Shown here: positions 32,589 to 43,828 of the stretch, one piece after another | Layout of the letters: the number at the start of each line of letters is the position of its first letter | How positions within the stretch are numbered: position 1 is the stretch's first letter | DNA from: Urophycis tenuis | Taxonomy: Eukaryota; Chordata; Actinopteri; Gadiformes; Phycidae | NCBI GenBank assembly: GCA_036785325.1 | Contig: JAXIVH010000018.1 | Location: 5,461,222-5,525,221 of the forward strand | Direction of reading: 5' to 3' | DNA: 64,000 nucleotides | Program-made: the position numbers and the translations under genes | The notes under the pieces: model-generated | What the model saw: the letters and a program-made list of their open reading frames with translations, nothing else | Databases searched by the model: none | What the model was told of the DNA's origin: nothing

Positions 32589-33319
32589 GCCATACACATT
32601 TGAATGCATGGATAGGAACTAATTGAACATTGCTGACTACTACTCCAATCGCGCCATCTTGTTGGCATTCCATCTCCCCATGCCTCGAGACCTCTACTCA
32701 TGAAGGATCAAGGGGAAAACAAATTGTACCGGCATCATTTTGACCTTTGATACCGGAACTTGATGAGCATTAGCTGACCGCTTGATCCAAATGGGCAGTT
32801 TGGAGTTCCATCTTCAAATGCCTGTCAATGTTCACTTGTGGTGGTTTGTATTCCATTGCCTGTAGATCGTTACTCATCATATGTGGCTGTCCTATTAATC
32901 TTCCAAAGTTGGTAAAAGTAAAGATCACCCAGTTTTGAACAGGGGACCTTTGACGCGTAAGTCAAACGTGATAACCACTTACAATGGAAACTGCACAATT
33001 CAGCTTCTTGTGCCTCATCGAAAATGTGGTCATTTATGAAGGTACTGAAATGGAAAACCTGCAATGTCCACTGAAATGATGACAATATTCCACAAAGTCG
33101 AGGCAAACAGATGTTTCTGTAGTGTAGTGGTTACCACTTACGAATTGATGTAGGTACATTGGCCGAGCGCTTGCTCCAACGCTTCAGACAGGGGTGCTTT
33201 ACATCTGCCAATGCCTATCGATGTTTACTGGTGGCAGATTCCCTCTTACAATGGCTACAGCTGTTTCTTCATGATATCTGGCTTCCCTGTTTGTGTTCTA
33301 AAGTGTATCATAGGCAAGA

Positions 33320-33392
33320 TGTTTCCGCCCAGTTTTGAACTGGGGACCTTTCGCATGTAAGGCGAACGTGATAACCACTACACCACGGAAAC
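33320..33392 (-). tRNA. tRNA-Val-TAC: tRNA-Val (TAC)
   Basis: Same 73 nt as the 3078-3150 copy. Confidence 0.95.
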
Positions 33393-33739
33393 AGCAAAAG
33401 CGAAGCTCTTGAGCCTCACCAAAATTGTGGTCATTTAATAATTAAGGCATGTATATTATAGCAACGGTTTGATCCAAATGTGAAGACGGTCTGCAGTTGC
33501 AATCTCATTGCGCCTCAGCAAAATGCAGGTCATTTAAGAGTGAATGCAGGTACATTTGTTGACTGCTTGCTCTACAACTTTAAATGGGATATTTTTTTTA
33601 GCTCTAGATGGGTTGGCGTTGCATCTGCAAATGCCTACCAATGTTTATGTGCGACACCTGCCTTCTTCAAATGCTTGTAGTTTTTCACTGATGACGGGCA
33701 ACTTCCCTACTAATGTTGTAAAGCGCATCAGAGGCAAGA

Positions 33740-33812
33740 TGTTTCCGCCCGGTTTCGAACCAGGGACCTTTCGCGTGTTAGGCGAACGTGATAACCACTA
33801 CACTACGGAAAC
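33740..33812 (-). tRNA. tRNA-Val-AAC: tRNA-Val (AAC)
   Basis: Same 73 nt as the 6875-6947 copy. Confidence 0.96.
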
Positions 33813-34198
33813 TGCAGAACGACAGTCCTTGAGCCTCTCCAAAAAAATTGTCATTTTAAAATTCATGTGGGAACATAAGTTGACTGTTTGCTACTCAGCT
33901 TTAGATAGTGTGGCGTTCCATTTTCCAATGCCTGTAGATGTTTACTCATTCCAGGTGGCTTTCCTTATGTTGTTCTATAGTACATCAAAGGCAAGCTGAT
34001 TCCGCCCGGTTACCAACCAGGGACCTTTTGCATGTTAGGGAGGCGTGGTATCCACTGCACTACACATCCTGCGCAATTATGCTTCTTGCACCCCTTTAGT
34101 TATGTGGTCATTTATGAATTCATAAAGGCACTGATATCAAACGCATGCAATGTCTACTGAAGTTAGGAAATGTTTCGCCAAACTGCTGGTAAACAGCT

Positions 34199-34271
34199 GT
34201 TTCTGTAGTGTAGTGGTTATCACGTTCGCCTCACACGCGAAAGGTCCCCGGTTCGAAACCGGGCAGAAACA
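34199..34271 (+). tRNA. tRNA-Val-CAC: tRNA-Val (CAC)
   Basis: Same 73 nt as the 2267-2339 copy. Confidence 0.96.
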
Positions 34272-35009
34272 AGTCTTACCGCACACATTTAAATGTATGA
34301 GATAGGAACTAATTGAACATTGCTGACTACTACTCCAATCGCGCCATCTTGTTGGCATTCCATCTCCCCATGCCTCGAGACCTCTACTCATGAAGGATCA
34401 AGGGGAAAACAAGTTGTACCGGCATCATTTTGACCTTTGATACCGGAACTTGATGAGCATTAGCTGACCGCTTGATCCAAATGGGCAGTTTGGAGTTCCA
34501 TCTTCAAATGCCTGTCAATGTTCACTTGTGGTGGTTTGTATTCCATTGCCTGTAGATCGTTACTCATCATATGTGGCTGTCCTATTAATCTTCCAAAGTT
34601 GGTAAAAGTAAAGATCACCCAGTTTTGAACAGGGGACCTTTGACGCTTAAGTCAAACGTGATAACCACTTACAATGGAAACTGCACAATTCAGCTTCTTG
34701 TGCCTCATCGAAAATGTGGTCATTCATGAAGGTGCTGAAATGGAAAACCTGCAATGTCCACTGAAATTATGACAATGTTCCACAAAGTCGATGCAAACAG
34801 ATGTTTCTGTAGTGTAGTGGTTACCACTTACGAATTGATGTAGGTACATTGGCCGAGCGCTTGCTCCAACGCTTCAGACAGGGGTGCTTTACATCTGCCA
34901 ATGCCTATCGATGTTTACTGGTGGCAGATTCCATCTTACAATGGCTACAGCTGTTTCTTCATGATATCTGGCTTCCCTGTTTGTGTTCTAAAGTGTATCA
35001 TAGGCAAGA

Positions 35010-35082
35010 TGTTTCCGCCCAGTTTTGAACTGGGGACCTTTCGCATGTAAGGCGAACGTGATAACCACTACACCATGGAAAC
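35010..35082 (-). tRNA. tRNA-Val-TAC: tRNA-Val (TAC), acceptor mismatch
   Basis: G7 to A gives an A7-C66 mismatch at the base of the acceptor stem. This is the only copy with the change. Confidence 0.85.
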
Positions 35083-35428
35083 AGCAAAAGCGAAGCTCTT
35101 GAGCCTCACCAAAATTGTGGTCATTTAATAATTAAGGCATGTATATTATAGCAACGGTTTGATCCAAATGTGAAGACGGTCTGCAGTTGCAATCTCATTG
35201 CGCCTCAGCAAAATGCAGGTCATTTAAGAGTGAATGCAGGTACATTTGTTGACTGCTTGCTCTACAACTTTAAATAGGATATTTTTTTAGCTCTAGATGG
35301 GTTGGCGTTGCATCTGCAAATGCCTACCAATGTTTATGTGCGACACCTGCCTTCTTCAAATGCTTGTAGTTTTTCACTGATGACGGGCAACTTCCCTACT
35401 AATGTTGTAAAGCGCATCAGAGGCAAGA

Positions 35429-35501
35429 TGTTTCCGCCCGGTTTCGAACCAGGGACCTTTCGCGTGTTAGGCGAACGTGATAACCACTACACTACGGAAA
35501 C
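35429..35501 (-). tRNA. tRNA-Val-AAC: tRNA-Val (AAC)
   Basis: Same 73 nt as the 6875-6947 copy. Confidence 0.96.
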
Positions 35502-35887
35502 TGCAGAACGACAGTCCTTGAGCCTCTCCAAAAAAATTGTCATTTTAAAATTCATGTGGGAACATAAGTTGACTGTTTGCTACTCAGCTTTAGATAGTGT
35601 GGCGTTCCATTTTCCAATGCCTGTAGATGTTTACTCATTCCAGGTGGCTTTCCTTATGTTGTTCTATAGTACATCAAAGGCAAGCTGATTCCGCCCGGTT
35701 ACCAACCAGGGACCTTTTGCATGTTAGGGAGGCGTGGTATCCACTGCACTACACATCCTGCGCAATTATGCTTCTTGCACCCCTTTAGTTATGTGGTCAT
35801 TTATGAATTCATAAAGGCACTGATATCAAACGCATGCAATGTCTACTGAAGTTAGGAAATGTTTCGCCAAACTGCTGGTAAACAGCT

Positions 35888-35960
35888 GTTTCTGTAGTGT
35901 AGTGGTTATCACGTTCGCCTCACACGCGAAAGGTCCCCGGTTCGAAACCGGGCAGAAACA
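35888..35960 (+). tRNA. tRNA-Val-CAC: tRNA-Val (CAC)
   Basis: Same 73 nt as the 2267-2339 copy. Confidence 0.96.
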
Positions 35961-36692
35961 AGTCTTACCGCACACATTTAAATGTATGAGATAGGAACTA
36001 ATTGAACATTGCTGATTACTACTCCAATCGCGCCATCTTGTTGGCATTCCATCTCCCCATGCCTCGAGACCTCTACTCATAAAGGATCAAGGGGAAAACA
36101 AGTTGTACCGGCATCATTTTGACCTTTGATACCGGAACTTGATGAGCATTAGCTGACCGCTTGATCCAAATGGGCAGTTTGGAGTTCCATCTTCAAATGC
36201 CTGTCAATGTTCACTTGTGGTGGTTTGTATTCCATTGCCTGTAGATCGTTACTCATCATATGTGGCTGTCCTATTAATCTTCCAAAGTTGGTAAAAGTAA
36301 AGATCACCCAGTTTTGAACAGGGGACCTTTGACGCGTAAGTCAAACGTGATAACCACTTACAATGGAAACTGCACAATTCAGCTTCTTGTGCCTCATCGA
36401 AAATGTGGTCATTCATGAAGGTGCTGAAATGGAAAACCTGCAATGTCCACTGAAATTATGACAATGTTCCACAAAGTCGATGCAAACAGATGTTTCTGTA
36501 GTGTAGTGGTTACCACTTACGAATAGGTACATTGGCCGAGCGCTTGCTCCAACGCTTCAGACAGGGGTGCTTTACATCTGCCAATGCCTATCGATGTTTA
36601 CTGGTGGCAGATTCCATCTTACAATGGCTACAGCTGTTTCTTCATGATATCTGGCTTCCCTGTTTGTGTTCTAAAGTGTATCATAGGCAAGA

Positions 36693-36765
36693 TGTTTCCG
36701 CCCAGTTTTGAACTGGGGACCTTTCGCATGTAAGGCGAACGTGATAACCACTACACCACGGAAAC
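36693..36765 (-). tRNA. tRNA-Val-TAC: tRNA-Val (TAC)
   Basis: Same 73 nt as the 3078-3150 copy. Confidence 0.95.
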
Positions 36766-37111
36766 AGCAAAAGCGAAGCTCTTGAGCCTCACCAAAATTG
36801 TGGTCATTTAATAATTAAGGCATGTATATTATAGCAACGGTTTGATCCAAATGTGAAGACGGTCTGCAGTTGCAATCTCATTGCGCCTCAGCAAAATGCA
36901 GGTCATTTAAGAGTGAATGCAGGTACATTTGTTGACTGCTTGCTCTACAACTTTAAATGGGATATTTTTTTAGCTCTAGATGGGTTGGCGTTGCATCTGC
37001 AAATGCCTACCAATGTTTATGTGCGACACCTGCCTTCTTCAAATGCTTGTAGTTTTTCACTGATGACGGGCAACTTCCCTACTAATGTTGTAAAGCGCAT
37101 CAGAGGCAGGA

Positions 37112-37184
37112 TGTTTCCGCCCGGTTTCGAACCAGGGACCTTTCGCGTGTTAGGCGAACGTGATAACCACTACACTACGGAAAC
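37112..37184 (-). tRNA. tRNA-Val-AAC: tRNA-Val (AAC)
   Basis: Same 73 nt as the 6875-6947 copy; 3' flank has AGGATG for AAGATG. Confidence 0.96.
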
Positions 37185-37567
37185 TGCAGAACTACAGTCC
37201 TTGAGCCTCTCCAAAAAAATTGTCATTTTAAAATTCATGTGGGAACATAAGTTGACTGTTTGCTACTCAGCTTTAGATAGTGTGGCGTTCCATTTTCCAA
37301 TGCCTGTAGATGTTTACTCATTCCAGGTGGCTTTCCTTATGTTGTTCTATAGTACATCAAAGGCAAGCTGATTCCGCCCGGTTACCAACCAGGGACCTTT
37401 TGCATGTTAGGGAGGCGTGGTATCCACTGCACAACACATCCTGCGCAATTATGCTTCTTGCACCCCTTTAGTTATGTGGTCATTTATGAATTAAAGGCAC
37501 TGATATCAAAAGCATGCAATGTCTACTGAAATTAGGAAATGTTTCGCCAAACTGCTGGTAAACAGCT

Positions 37568-37640
37568 GTTTCTGTAGTGTAGTGGTTATCACGTTCGCCT
37601 CACACGCGAAAGGTCCCCGGTTCGAAACCGGGCAGAAACA
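37568..37640 (+). tRNA. tRNA-Val-CAC: tRNA-Val (CAC)
   Basis: Same 73 nt as the 2267-2339 copy. Confidence 0.96.
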
Positions 37641-38364
37641 AGTCTTACCGCACACATTTAAATGTATGAGATAGGAACTAATTGAACATTGCTGACTACT
37701 ACTCCAATCGCGCCATCTTGTTGGCATTCCATCTCCCCATGCCTCAAGACCTCTACTCATAAAGGATCAAGGGGAAAACAAGATGTACCGGCATCATTTT
37801 GACCTTTGATACCGGAACTTGATGAGCATTAGCTGACCGCTTGATCCAAATGGGCAGTTTGGAGTTCCATCTTCAAATGCCTGTCAATGTTCACTTGTGG
37901 TGGTTTGTATTCCATTGCCTGTAGATCGTTACTCATCATATGTGGCTGTCCTATTAATCTTCCAAAGTTGGTAAAAGTAAAGATCACCCAGTTTTGAACA
38001 GGGGACCTTTGACGCGTAAGTCAAACGTGATAACCACTTACAATGGAAACTGCACAATTCAGCTTCTTGTGCCTCATCGAAAATGTGGTCATTCATGAAG
38101 GTGCTGAAATGGAAAACCTGCAATGTCCACTGAAATTATGACAATGTTCCACAAAGTCGATGCAAACAGATGTTTCTGTAGTGTAGTGGTTACCACTTAC
38201 GAATTGATGTAGGTACATTGGCCGAGCGCTTGCTCCAACGCTTCAGACAGGGGTGCTTTACATCTGCCAATGAATATCGATGTTTACTGGTGGCAGATTC
38301 CATCTTACAATGGCTACAGCTGTTTCTTCATGATATCTGGCTTTAAAGTGTATCATAGGCAAGA

Positions 38365-38437
38365 TGTTTCCGCCCAGTTTTGAACTGGGGACCTTTCGCA
38401 TGTAAGGCGAACGTGATAACCACTACACCACGGAAAC
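38365..38437 (-). tRNA. tRNA-Val-TAC: tRNA-Val (TAC)
   Basis: Same 73 nt as the 3078-3150 copy. Confidence 0.95.
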
Positions 38438-38783
38438 AGCAAAAGCGAAGCTCTTGAGCCTCACCAAAATTGTGGTCATTTAATAATTAAGGCATGTATA
38501 TTATAGCAACGGTTTGATCCAAATGTGAAGACGGTCTGCAGTTGCAATCTCATTGCGCCTCAGCAAAATGCAGGTCATTTAAGAGTGAATGCAGGTACAT
38601 TTGTTGACTGCTTGCTCTACAATTTTAAATGGGATATTTTTTTAGCTCTAGATGGGTTGGCGTTGCATCTGCAAATGCCTACCAATGTTTATGTGCGACA
38701 CCTGCCTTCTTCAAATGCTTGTAGTTTTTCACTGATGACGGGCAACTTCCCTACTAATGTTGTAAAGCGCATCAGAGGCAAGA

Positions 38784-38856
38784 TGTTTCCGCCCGGTTTC
38801 GAACCAGGGACCTTTCGCGTGTTAGGCGAACGTGATAACCACTACACTACGGAAAC
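38784..38856 (-). tRNA. tRNA-Val-AAC: tRNA-Val (AAC)
   Basis: Same 73 nt as the 6875-6947 copy. Confidence 0.96.
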
Positions 38857-39242
38857 TGCAGAACTACAGTCCTTGAGCCTCTCCAAAAAAATTGTCATTT
38901 TAAAATTCATGTGGGAACATAAGTTGACTGTTTGCTACTCAGCTTTAGATAGTGTGGCGTTCCATTTTCCAATGCCTGTAGATGTTTACTCATTCCAGGT
39001 GGCTTTCCTTATGTTGTTCTATAGTACATCAAAGGCAAGCTGATTCCGCCCGGTTACCAACCAGGGACCTTTTGCATGTTAGGGAGGCGTGGTATCCACT
39101 GCACTACACATCCTGCGCAATTATGCTTCTTGCACCCCTTTAGTTATGTGGTCATTTATGAATTCATAAAGGCACTGATATCAAACGCATGCAATGTCTA
39201 CTGAAGTTAGGAAATGTTTCGCCAAACTGCTGGTAAACAGCT

Positions 39243-39315
39243 GTTTCTGTAGTGTAGTGGTTATCACGTTCGCCTCACACGCGAAAGGTCCCCGGTTCGA
39301 AACCGGGCAGAAACA
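39243..39315 (+). tRNA. tRNA-Val-CAC: tRNA-Val (CAC)
   Basis: Same 73 nt as the 2267-2339 copy; 3' flank AGCCTTACC. Confidence 0.96.
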
Positions 39316-40053
39316 AGCCTTACCGCACACATTTAAATGTATGAGATAGGAACTAATTGAACATTGTTGACTACTACTCCAATCGCGCCATCTTGTTGGC
39401 ATTCCATCTCCCCATGCCTCGAGACCTCTACTCATGAAGGATCAAGGGGAAAACAAGTTGTACCGGCATCATTTTGACCTTTGATACCGGAACTTGATGA
39501 GCATTAGCTGACCGCTTGATCCAAATGGGCAGTTTGGAGTTCCATCTTCAAATGCCTGTCAATGTTCACTTGTGGTGGTTTGTATTCCATTGCCTGTAGA
39601 TCGTTACTCATCATATGTGGCTGTCCTATTAATCTTCCAAAGTTGGTAAAAGTAAAGATCACCCAGTTTTGAACAGGGGACCTTTGACGCGTAAGTCAAA
39701 CGTGATAACCACTTACAATGGAAACTGCACAATTCAGCTTCTTGTGCCTCATCGAAAATGTGGTCATTCATGAAGGTGCTGAAATGGAAAACCTGCAATG
39801 TCCACTGAAATTATGACAATGTTCCACAAAGTCGATGCAAACAGATGTTTCTGTAGTGTAGTGGTTACCACTTACGAATTGATGTAGGTACATTGGCCGA
39901 GCGCTTGCTCCAACGCTTCAGACAGGGGTGCTTTACATCTGCCAATGCCTATCGATGTTTACTGGTGGCAGATTCCATCTTACAATGGCTACAGCTGTTT
40001 CTTCATGATATCTGGCTTCCCTGTTTGTGTTCTAAAGTGTATCATAGGCAAGA

Positions 40054-40126
40054 TGTTTCCGCCCAGTTTTGAACTGGGGACCTTTCGCATGTAAGGCGAA
40101 CGTGATAACCACTACACCACGGAAAC
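40054..40126 (-). tRNA. tRNA-Val-TAC: tRNA-Val (TAC)
   Basis: Same 73 nt as the 3078-3150 copy. Confidence 0.95.
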
Positions 40127-40472
40127 AGCAAAAGCGAAGCTCTTGAGCCTCACCAAAATTGTGGTCATTTAATAATTAAGGCATGTATATTATAGCAACG
40201 GTTTGATCCAAATGTGAAGACGGTCTGCAGTTGCAATCTCATTGCGCCTCAGCAAAATGCAGGTCATTTAAGAGTGAATGCAGGTACATTTGTTGACTGC
40301 TTGCTCTACAACTTTAAATGGGATATTTTTTTAGCTCTAGATGGGTTGGCGTTGCATCTGCAAATGCCTACCAATGTTTATGTGCGACACTTGCCTTCTT
40401 CAAATGCTTGTAGTTTTTCACTGATGACGGGCAACTTCCCTACTAATGTTGTAAAGCGCATCAGAGGCAAGA

Positions 40473-40545
40473 TGTTTCCGCCCGGTTTCGAACCAGGGAC
40501 CTTTCGCGTGTTAGGCGAACGTGATAACCACTACACTACGGAAAC
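40473..40545 (-). tRNA. tRNA-Val-AAC: tRNA-Val (AAC)
   Basis: Same 73 nt as the 6875-6947 copy. Confidence 0.96.
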
Positions 40546-40931
40546 TGCAGAACTACAGTCCTTGAGCCTCTCCAAAAAAATTGTCATTTTAAAATTCATG
40601 TGGGAACATAAGTTGACTGTTTGCTACTCAGCTTTAGATAGTGTGGCGTTCCATTTTCCAATGCCTGTAGATGTTTACTCATTCCAGGTGGCTTTCCTTA
40701 TGTTTTTCTATAGTACATCAAAGGCAAGCTGATTCCACCCGGTTACCAACCAGGGACCTTTTGCATGTTAGGGAGGCGTGGTATCCACTGCACTACACAT
40801 CCTGCGCAATTATGCTTCTTGCACCCCTTTAGTTATGTGGTCATTTATGAATTCATAAAGGCACTGATATCAAAAGCATGCAATGTCTACTGAAATTAGG
40901 AAATGTTTCGCCAAACTGCTGGTAAAGAGCT

Positions 40932-41004
40932 GTTTCTGTAGTGTAGTGGTTATCACGTTCGCCTCACACGCGAAAGGTCCCCGGTTCGAAACCGGGCAGA
41001 AACA
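40932..41004 (+). tRNA. tRNA-Val-CAC: tRNA-Val (CAC)
   Basis: Same 73 nt as the 2267-2339 copy; 5' flank GTAAAGAGCT. Confidence 0.96.
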
Positions 41005-41572
41005 AGTCTTACCGCACACATTTAAATGTATGAGATAGGAACTAATTGAACATTGCTGACTACTACTCCAATCGCGCCATCTTGTTGGCATTCCATCTCC
41101 CCATGCCTCGAGACCTCTACTGATGAAGGATCAAGGGGAAAACAAGTTGTACCGGCATCATTTTGACCTTTGATACCGGAACTTGATGAGCATTAGCTGA
41201 CCGCTTGATCCAAATGGGCAGTTTGGAGTTCCATCTTCAAATGCCTGTCAATGTTCACTTGTGGTGGTTTGTATTCCATTGCCTGTAGATCGTTACTCAT
41301 CATATGTGGCTGTCCTATTAATCTTCCAAGGTTGGTAAAAGTAAAGATCACCCAGTTTTGAACAGGGGACCTTTGACGCGTAAGTCAAACGTGATAACCA
41401 CTTACAATGGAAACTGCACAATTCAGCTTCTTGTGCCTCATCGAAAATGTGGTCATTCAGGAAGGTGCTGAAATGGAAAACCTGCAATGTCCACTGAAAT
41501 GATGACAATGTTCCACAAAGTCGATGCAAACAGATGTTTCTGTAGTGTAGTGGTTACCACTTACGAATTGAT

Positions 41573-41580
41573 GTAGGTAC
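41573..41580. repeat. Left 8-bp target-site duplication
   Basis: GTAGGTAC, repeated at 42703-42710. Uninterrupted units have one copy at this place (ATTGATGTAGGTACATTGG). Confidence 0.92.
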
Positions 41581-42702
41581 TAGGGATGCACCCGAATACG
41601 AATACGTTATTCGGAAAGCACAGAAAATGCGATGTTAACATATCTGTATTCTACCCGAATATTCGCGTTATTATTCGGGGAAAAAAATCTCAAAATCCGT
41701 TCATATCATTGTGGATGGCAGGTTGGCAACAAGATAAAAATGTCTATTCTGTTTGCAGCATCGGACTTTGATTTCACTAAATAGTCGTTTCATTTATTAC
41801 AAATGATTGAAAAGAGATCACTTATGTCGTCGTCCCACTGAGTCAGCGCACAACAGCGAGCTGAGCTGAGCTGACCGCGGTGGACATGAAACTTAGAGCT
41901 TGAAATTAGACATTCGCCTGACATTCACCACATAGCTAATCTCTCTATCTCATTAAAAGTCAAATAAACTACTGACACAGTATGTCTTCCAGGAAAACAT
42001 ACTGTGTCAGCAGTTTATTTGAAATAGTGTGCGATGACAGTCGAACGTTTTACCGTGTATTTCAGTCAATATTAATTAATTTAAGTGACATAGCTGCATG
42101 TATCAGTCAGGTTTAATGGAATTTTGACCAAGTATTTCATGGTTATTTAAACAAACAGCAACACATTCAAGTTTAGATTTATCATTCAGTATCCGCTGTG
42201 TGAGAGAGGGCACGAGCGCAGCCCTTTGCATTACGTACGTTAGGCAGCAGGTGGCTTGTGCGTGTCCTAGTGGTGTGGACTGGCATACCGGTAAGACAAA
42301 TCAATGATCATTATGGCATTATCTATAAGAAACGTTCAAAACAGTAACCTGGTACTGCGTCTGGAGTAAAGGCAATTGTATAAAACATGTTAAATATGTG
42401 TAGCCGACTCTGGAGGCCATGCAGGCTATTTCTTTCATAACTATGTAATTATTGTCGTAAAGTATATTCCATAATTAATTATATAACAATATTAAATCAA
42501 TGTGATGCTTGGAAGGGACTACTATTGCATTGCAAATGAATATTAGGATAAAAAATACAAATTCGGCACAATAAAGGAGACTTCCTGTATAAACCACGCC
42601 CATTTCCGGTTTTCCATCCGAATACAGATACAGATACAGATAATTTTTTGGTTGAACAGATACAGAAACAGATACAGATAGTGAGGTTGCTGTGCACCTC
42701 TA
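41581..42702. mobile_element. Non-autonomous hAT-type DNA transposon, copy 1
   Basis: A 1,122-bp insertion absent from 35 of the 37 units. Its ends are inverted: TAGGGATGCAC at the left and, reverse-complemented, TAGAGGTGCAC at the right (9 of 11 match). With the 8-bp target duplication GTAGGTAC this fits the hAT superfamily. Subterminal clusters of CGAATAC on both strands at the left and of GATACA repeats at the right resemble hAT transposase binding arrays. The interior is AT-rich. Its longest open frames are about 60-75 codons and show no transposase similarity I recognise, so it would need a transposase supplied elsewhere. Confidence 0.88.
41961..42021. repeat. 25-bp inverted repeat inside the hAT element
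   Basis: Arms 41961-41985 and 41997-42021 pair at 24 of 25 positions around an 11-nt loop (CTTCCAGGAAA). Transcribed, it would form a strong hairpin. It is unrelated to the tRNAs. Whether it is part of the element family or a later feature cannot be told from two identical copies. Confidence 0.85.
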
Positions 42703-42710
42703 GTAGGTAC
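42703..42710. repeat. Right 8-bp target-site duplication
   Basis: GTAGGTAC directly after the right inverted end CACCTCTA. Confidence 0.92.
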
Positions 42711-42871
42711 ATTGGCCGAGCGCTTGCTCCAACGCTTCAGACAGGGGTGCTTTACATCTGCCAATGCCTATCGATGTTTACTGGTGGCAGATTCCATCTT
42801 ACAATGGCTACAGCTGTTTCTTCATGATATCTGCTTCCCTGTTTGTGTTCTAAAGTGTATCATAGGCAAGA

Positions 42872-42944
42872 TGTTTCCGCCCAGTTTTGAACTGGGGACC
42901 TTTCGCATGTAAGGCGAACGTGATAACCACTACACCACGGAAAC
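42872..42944 (-). tRNA. tRNA-Val-TAC: tRNA-Val (TAC)
   Basis: Same 73 nt as the 3078-3150 copy; the transposon lies 169 bp beyond its 3' end. Confidence 0.95.
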
Positions 42945-43290
42945 AGCAAAAGCGAAGCTCTTGAGCCTCACCAAAATTGTGGTCATTTAATAATTAAGGC
43001 ATGTATATTATAGCAACGGTTTGATCCAAATGTGAAGACGGTCTGCAGTTGCAATCTCATTGCGCCTCAGCAAAATGCAGGTCATTTAAGAGTGAATGCA
43101 GGTACATTTGTTGACTGCTTGCTCTACAACTTTAAATGGGATATTTTTTTAGCTCTAGATGGGTTGGCGTTGCATCTGCAAATGCCTACCAATGTTTATG
43201 TGCGACACTTGCCTTCTTCAAATGCTTGTAGTTTTTCACTGATGACGGGCAACTTCCCTACTAATGTTGTAAAGCGCATCAGAGGCAAGA

Positions 43291-43363
43291 TGTTTCCGCC
43301 CGGTTTCGAACCAGGGACCTTTCGCGTGTTAGGCGAACGTGATAACCACTACACTACGGAAAC
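43291..43363 (-). tRNA. tRNA-Val-AAC: tRNA-Val (AAC)
   Basis: Same 73 nt as the 6875-6947 copy. Confidence 0.96.
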
Positions 43364-43749
43364 TGCAGAACTACAGTCCTTGAGCCTCTCCAAAAAAATT
43401 GTCATTTTAAAATTCATGTGGGAACATAAGTTGACTGTTTGTTACTCAGCTTTAGATAGTGTGGCGTTCCATTTTCCAATGCCTGTAGATGTTTACTCAT
43501 TCCAGGTGGCTTTCCTTATGTTGTTCTATAGTACATCATAGGCAAGCTGATTCCGCCCGGTTACCAACCAGGGACCTTTTGCATGTTAGGGAGGCGTGGT
43601 ATCCACTGCACTACACATCCTGCGCAATTATGCTTCTTGCACCCCTTTAGTTATGTGGTCATTTATGAATTCATAAAGGCACTGATATCAAAAGCATGCA
43701 ATGTCTACTGAAATTAGGAAATGTTTAGCCAAACTGCTGGTAAACAGCT

Positions 43750-43822
43750 GTTTCTGTAGTGTAGTGGTTATCACGTTCGCCTCACACGCGAAAGGTCCCC
43801 GGTTCGAAACCGGGCAGGAACA
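43750..43822 (+). tRNA. tRNA-Val-CAC: tRNA-Val (CAC), A69G variant, TTTT terminator
   Basis: A69 to G gives a U4-G69 wobble in the acceptor stem. G-U pairs here can affect aminoacylation, but the stem holds. Confidence 0.92.
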
Positions 43823-43824
43823 AG

Positions 43825-43828
43825 TTTT
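43825..43828 (+). terminator. Pol III T4 terminator of tRNA-Val (CAC)
   Basis: TTTT 3 nt after the discriminator base. Confidence 0.72.

Larger units (their letters stand above)
31800..33479. repeat. Unit 19 (1,680 bp)
   Basis: Decayed AAC-like 32308-32380 (-), decayed TAC-like 32920-32991 (-), 5' fragment 33113-33141 (+). Copy of unit 15 at +6,708 bp. Confidence 0.95.
33480..35169. repeat. Unit 20 (1,690 bp)
   Basis: Decayed AAC-like 33997-34069 (-), decayed TAC-like 34610-34681 (-), 5' fragment 34803-34831 (+). Keeps the T8 run of unit 16 but has the GTAGTTTTT block, so a switch of lineage lies near 33,655. GCGACACCTGCC marks units 20-23. Confidence 0.95.
35170..36852. repeat. Unit 21 (1,683 bp)
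   Basis: Decayed AAC-like 35686-35758 (-), decayed TAC-like 36299-36370 (-), 5' fragment 36492-36520 (+). Six bp are missing right after the fragment (CTTACGAATAGGTAC). Confidence 0.95.
36853..38524. repeat. Unit 22 (1,672 bp)
   Basis: Decayed AAC-like 37369-37441 (-), decayed TAC-like 37979-38050 (-), 5' fragment 38172-38200 (+). It has GCACAACACATCC and a 3-bp loss in GAATTAAAGG after the AAC relic, both shared only with unit 31, plus the 14-bp deletion of unit 5. Confidence 0.95.
38525..40213. repeat. Unit 23 (1,689 bp)
   Basis: Decayed AAC-like 39041-39113 (-), decayed TAC-like 39654-39725 (-), 5' fragment 39847-39875 (+). Confidence 0.95.
40214..43031. repeat. Unit 24 (2,818 bp, interrupted by hAT element)
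   Basis: Decayed AAC-like 40730-40802 (-), decayed TAC-like 41343-41414 (-), 5' fragment 41536-41564 (+), then the 1,122-bp transposon 41581-42702. Without the insert and target duplication the unit is 1,688 bp. All three full tRNAs are untouched by the insertion. Confidence 0.95.

Noticed and set aside
41586..42764. Open frames of 61-73 codons in and beside the hAT element as transposase remains
   Set aside because: Short, low-complexity (GATACA repeat translations) and without any hAT transposase motif I can recognise. The element is better called non-autonomous.
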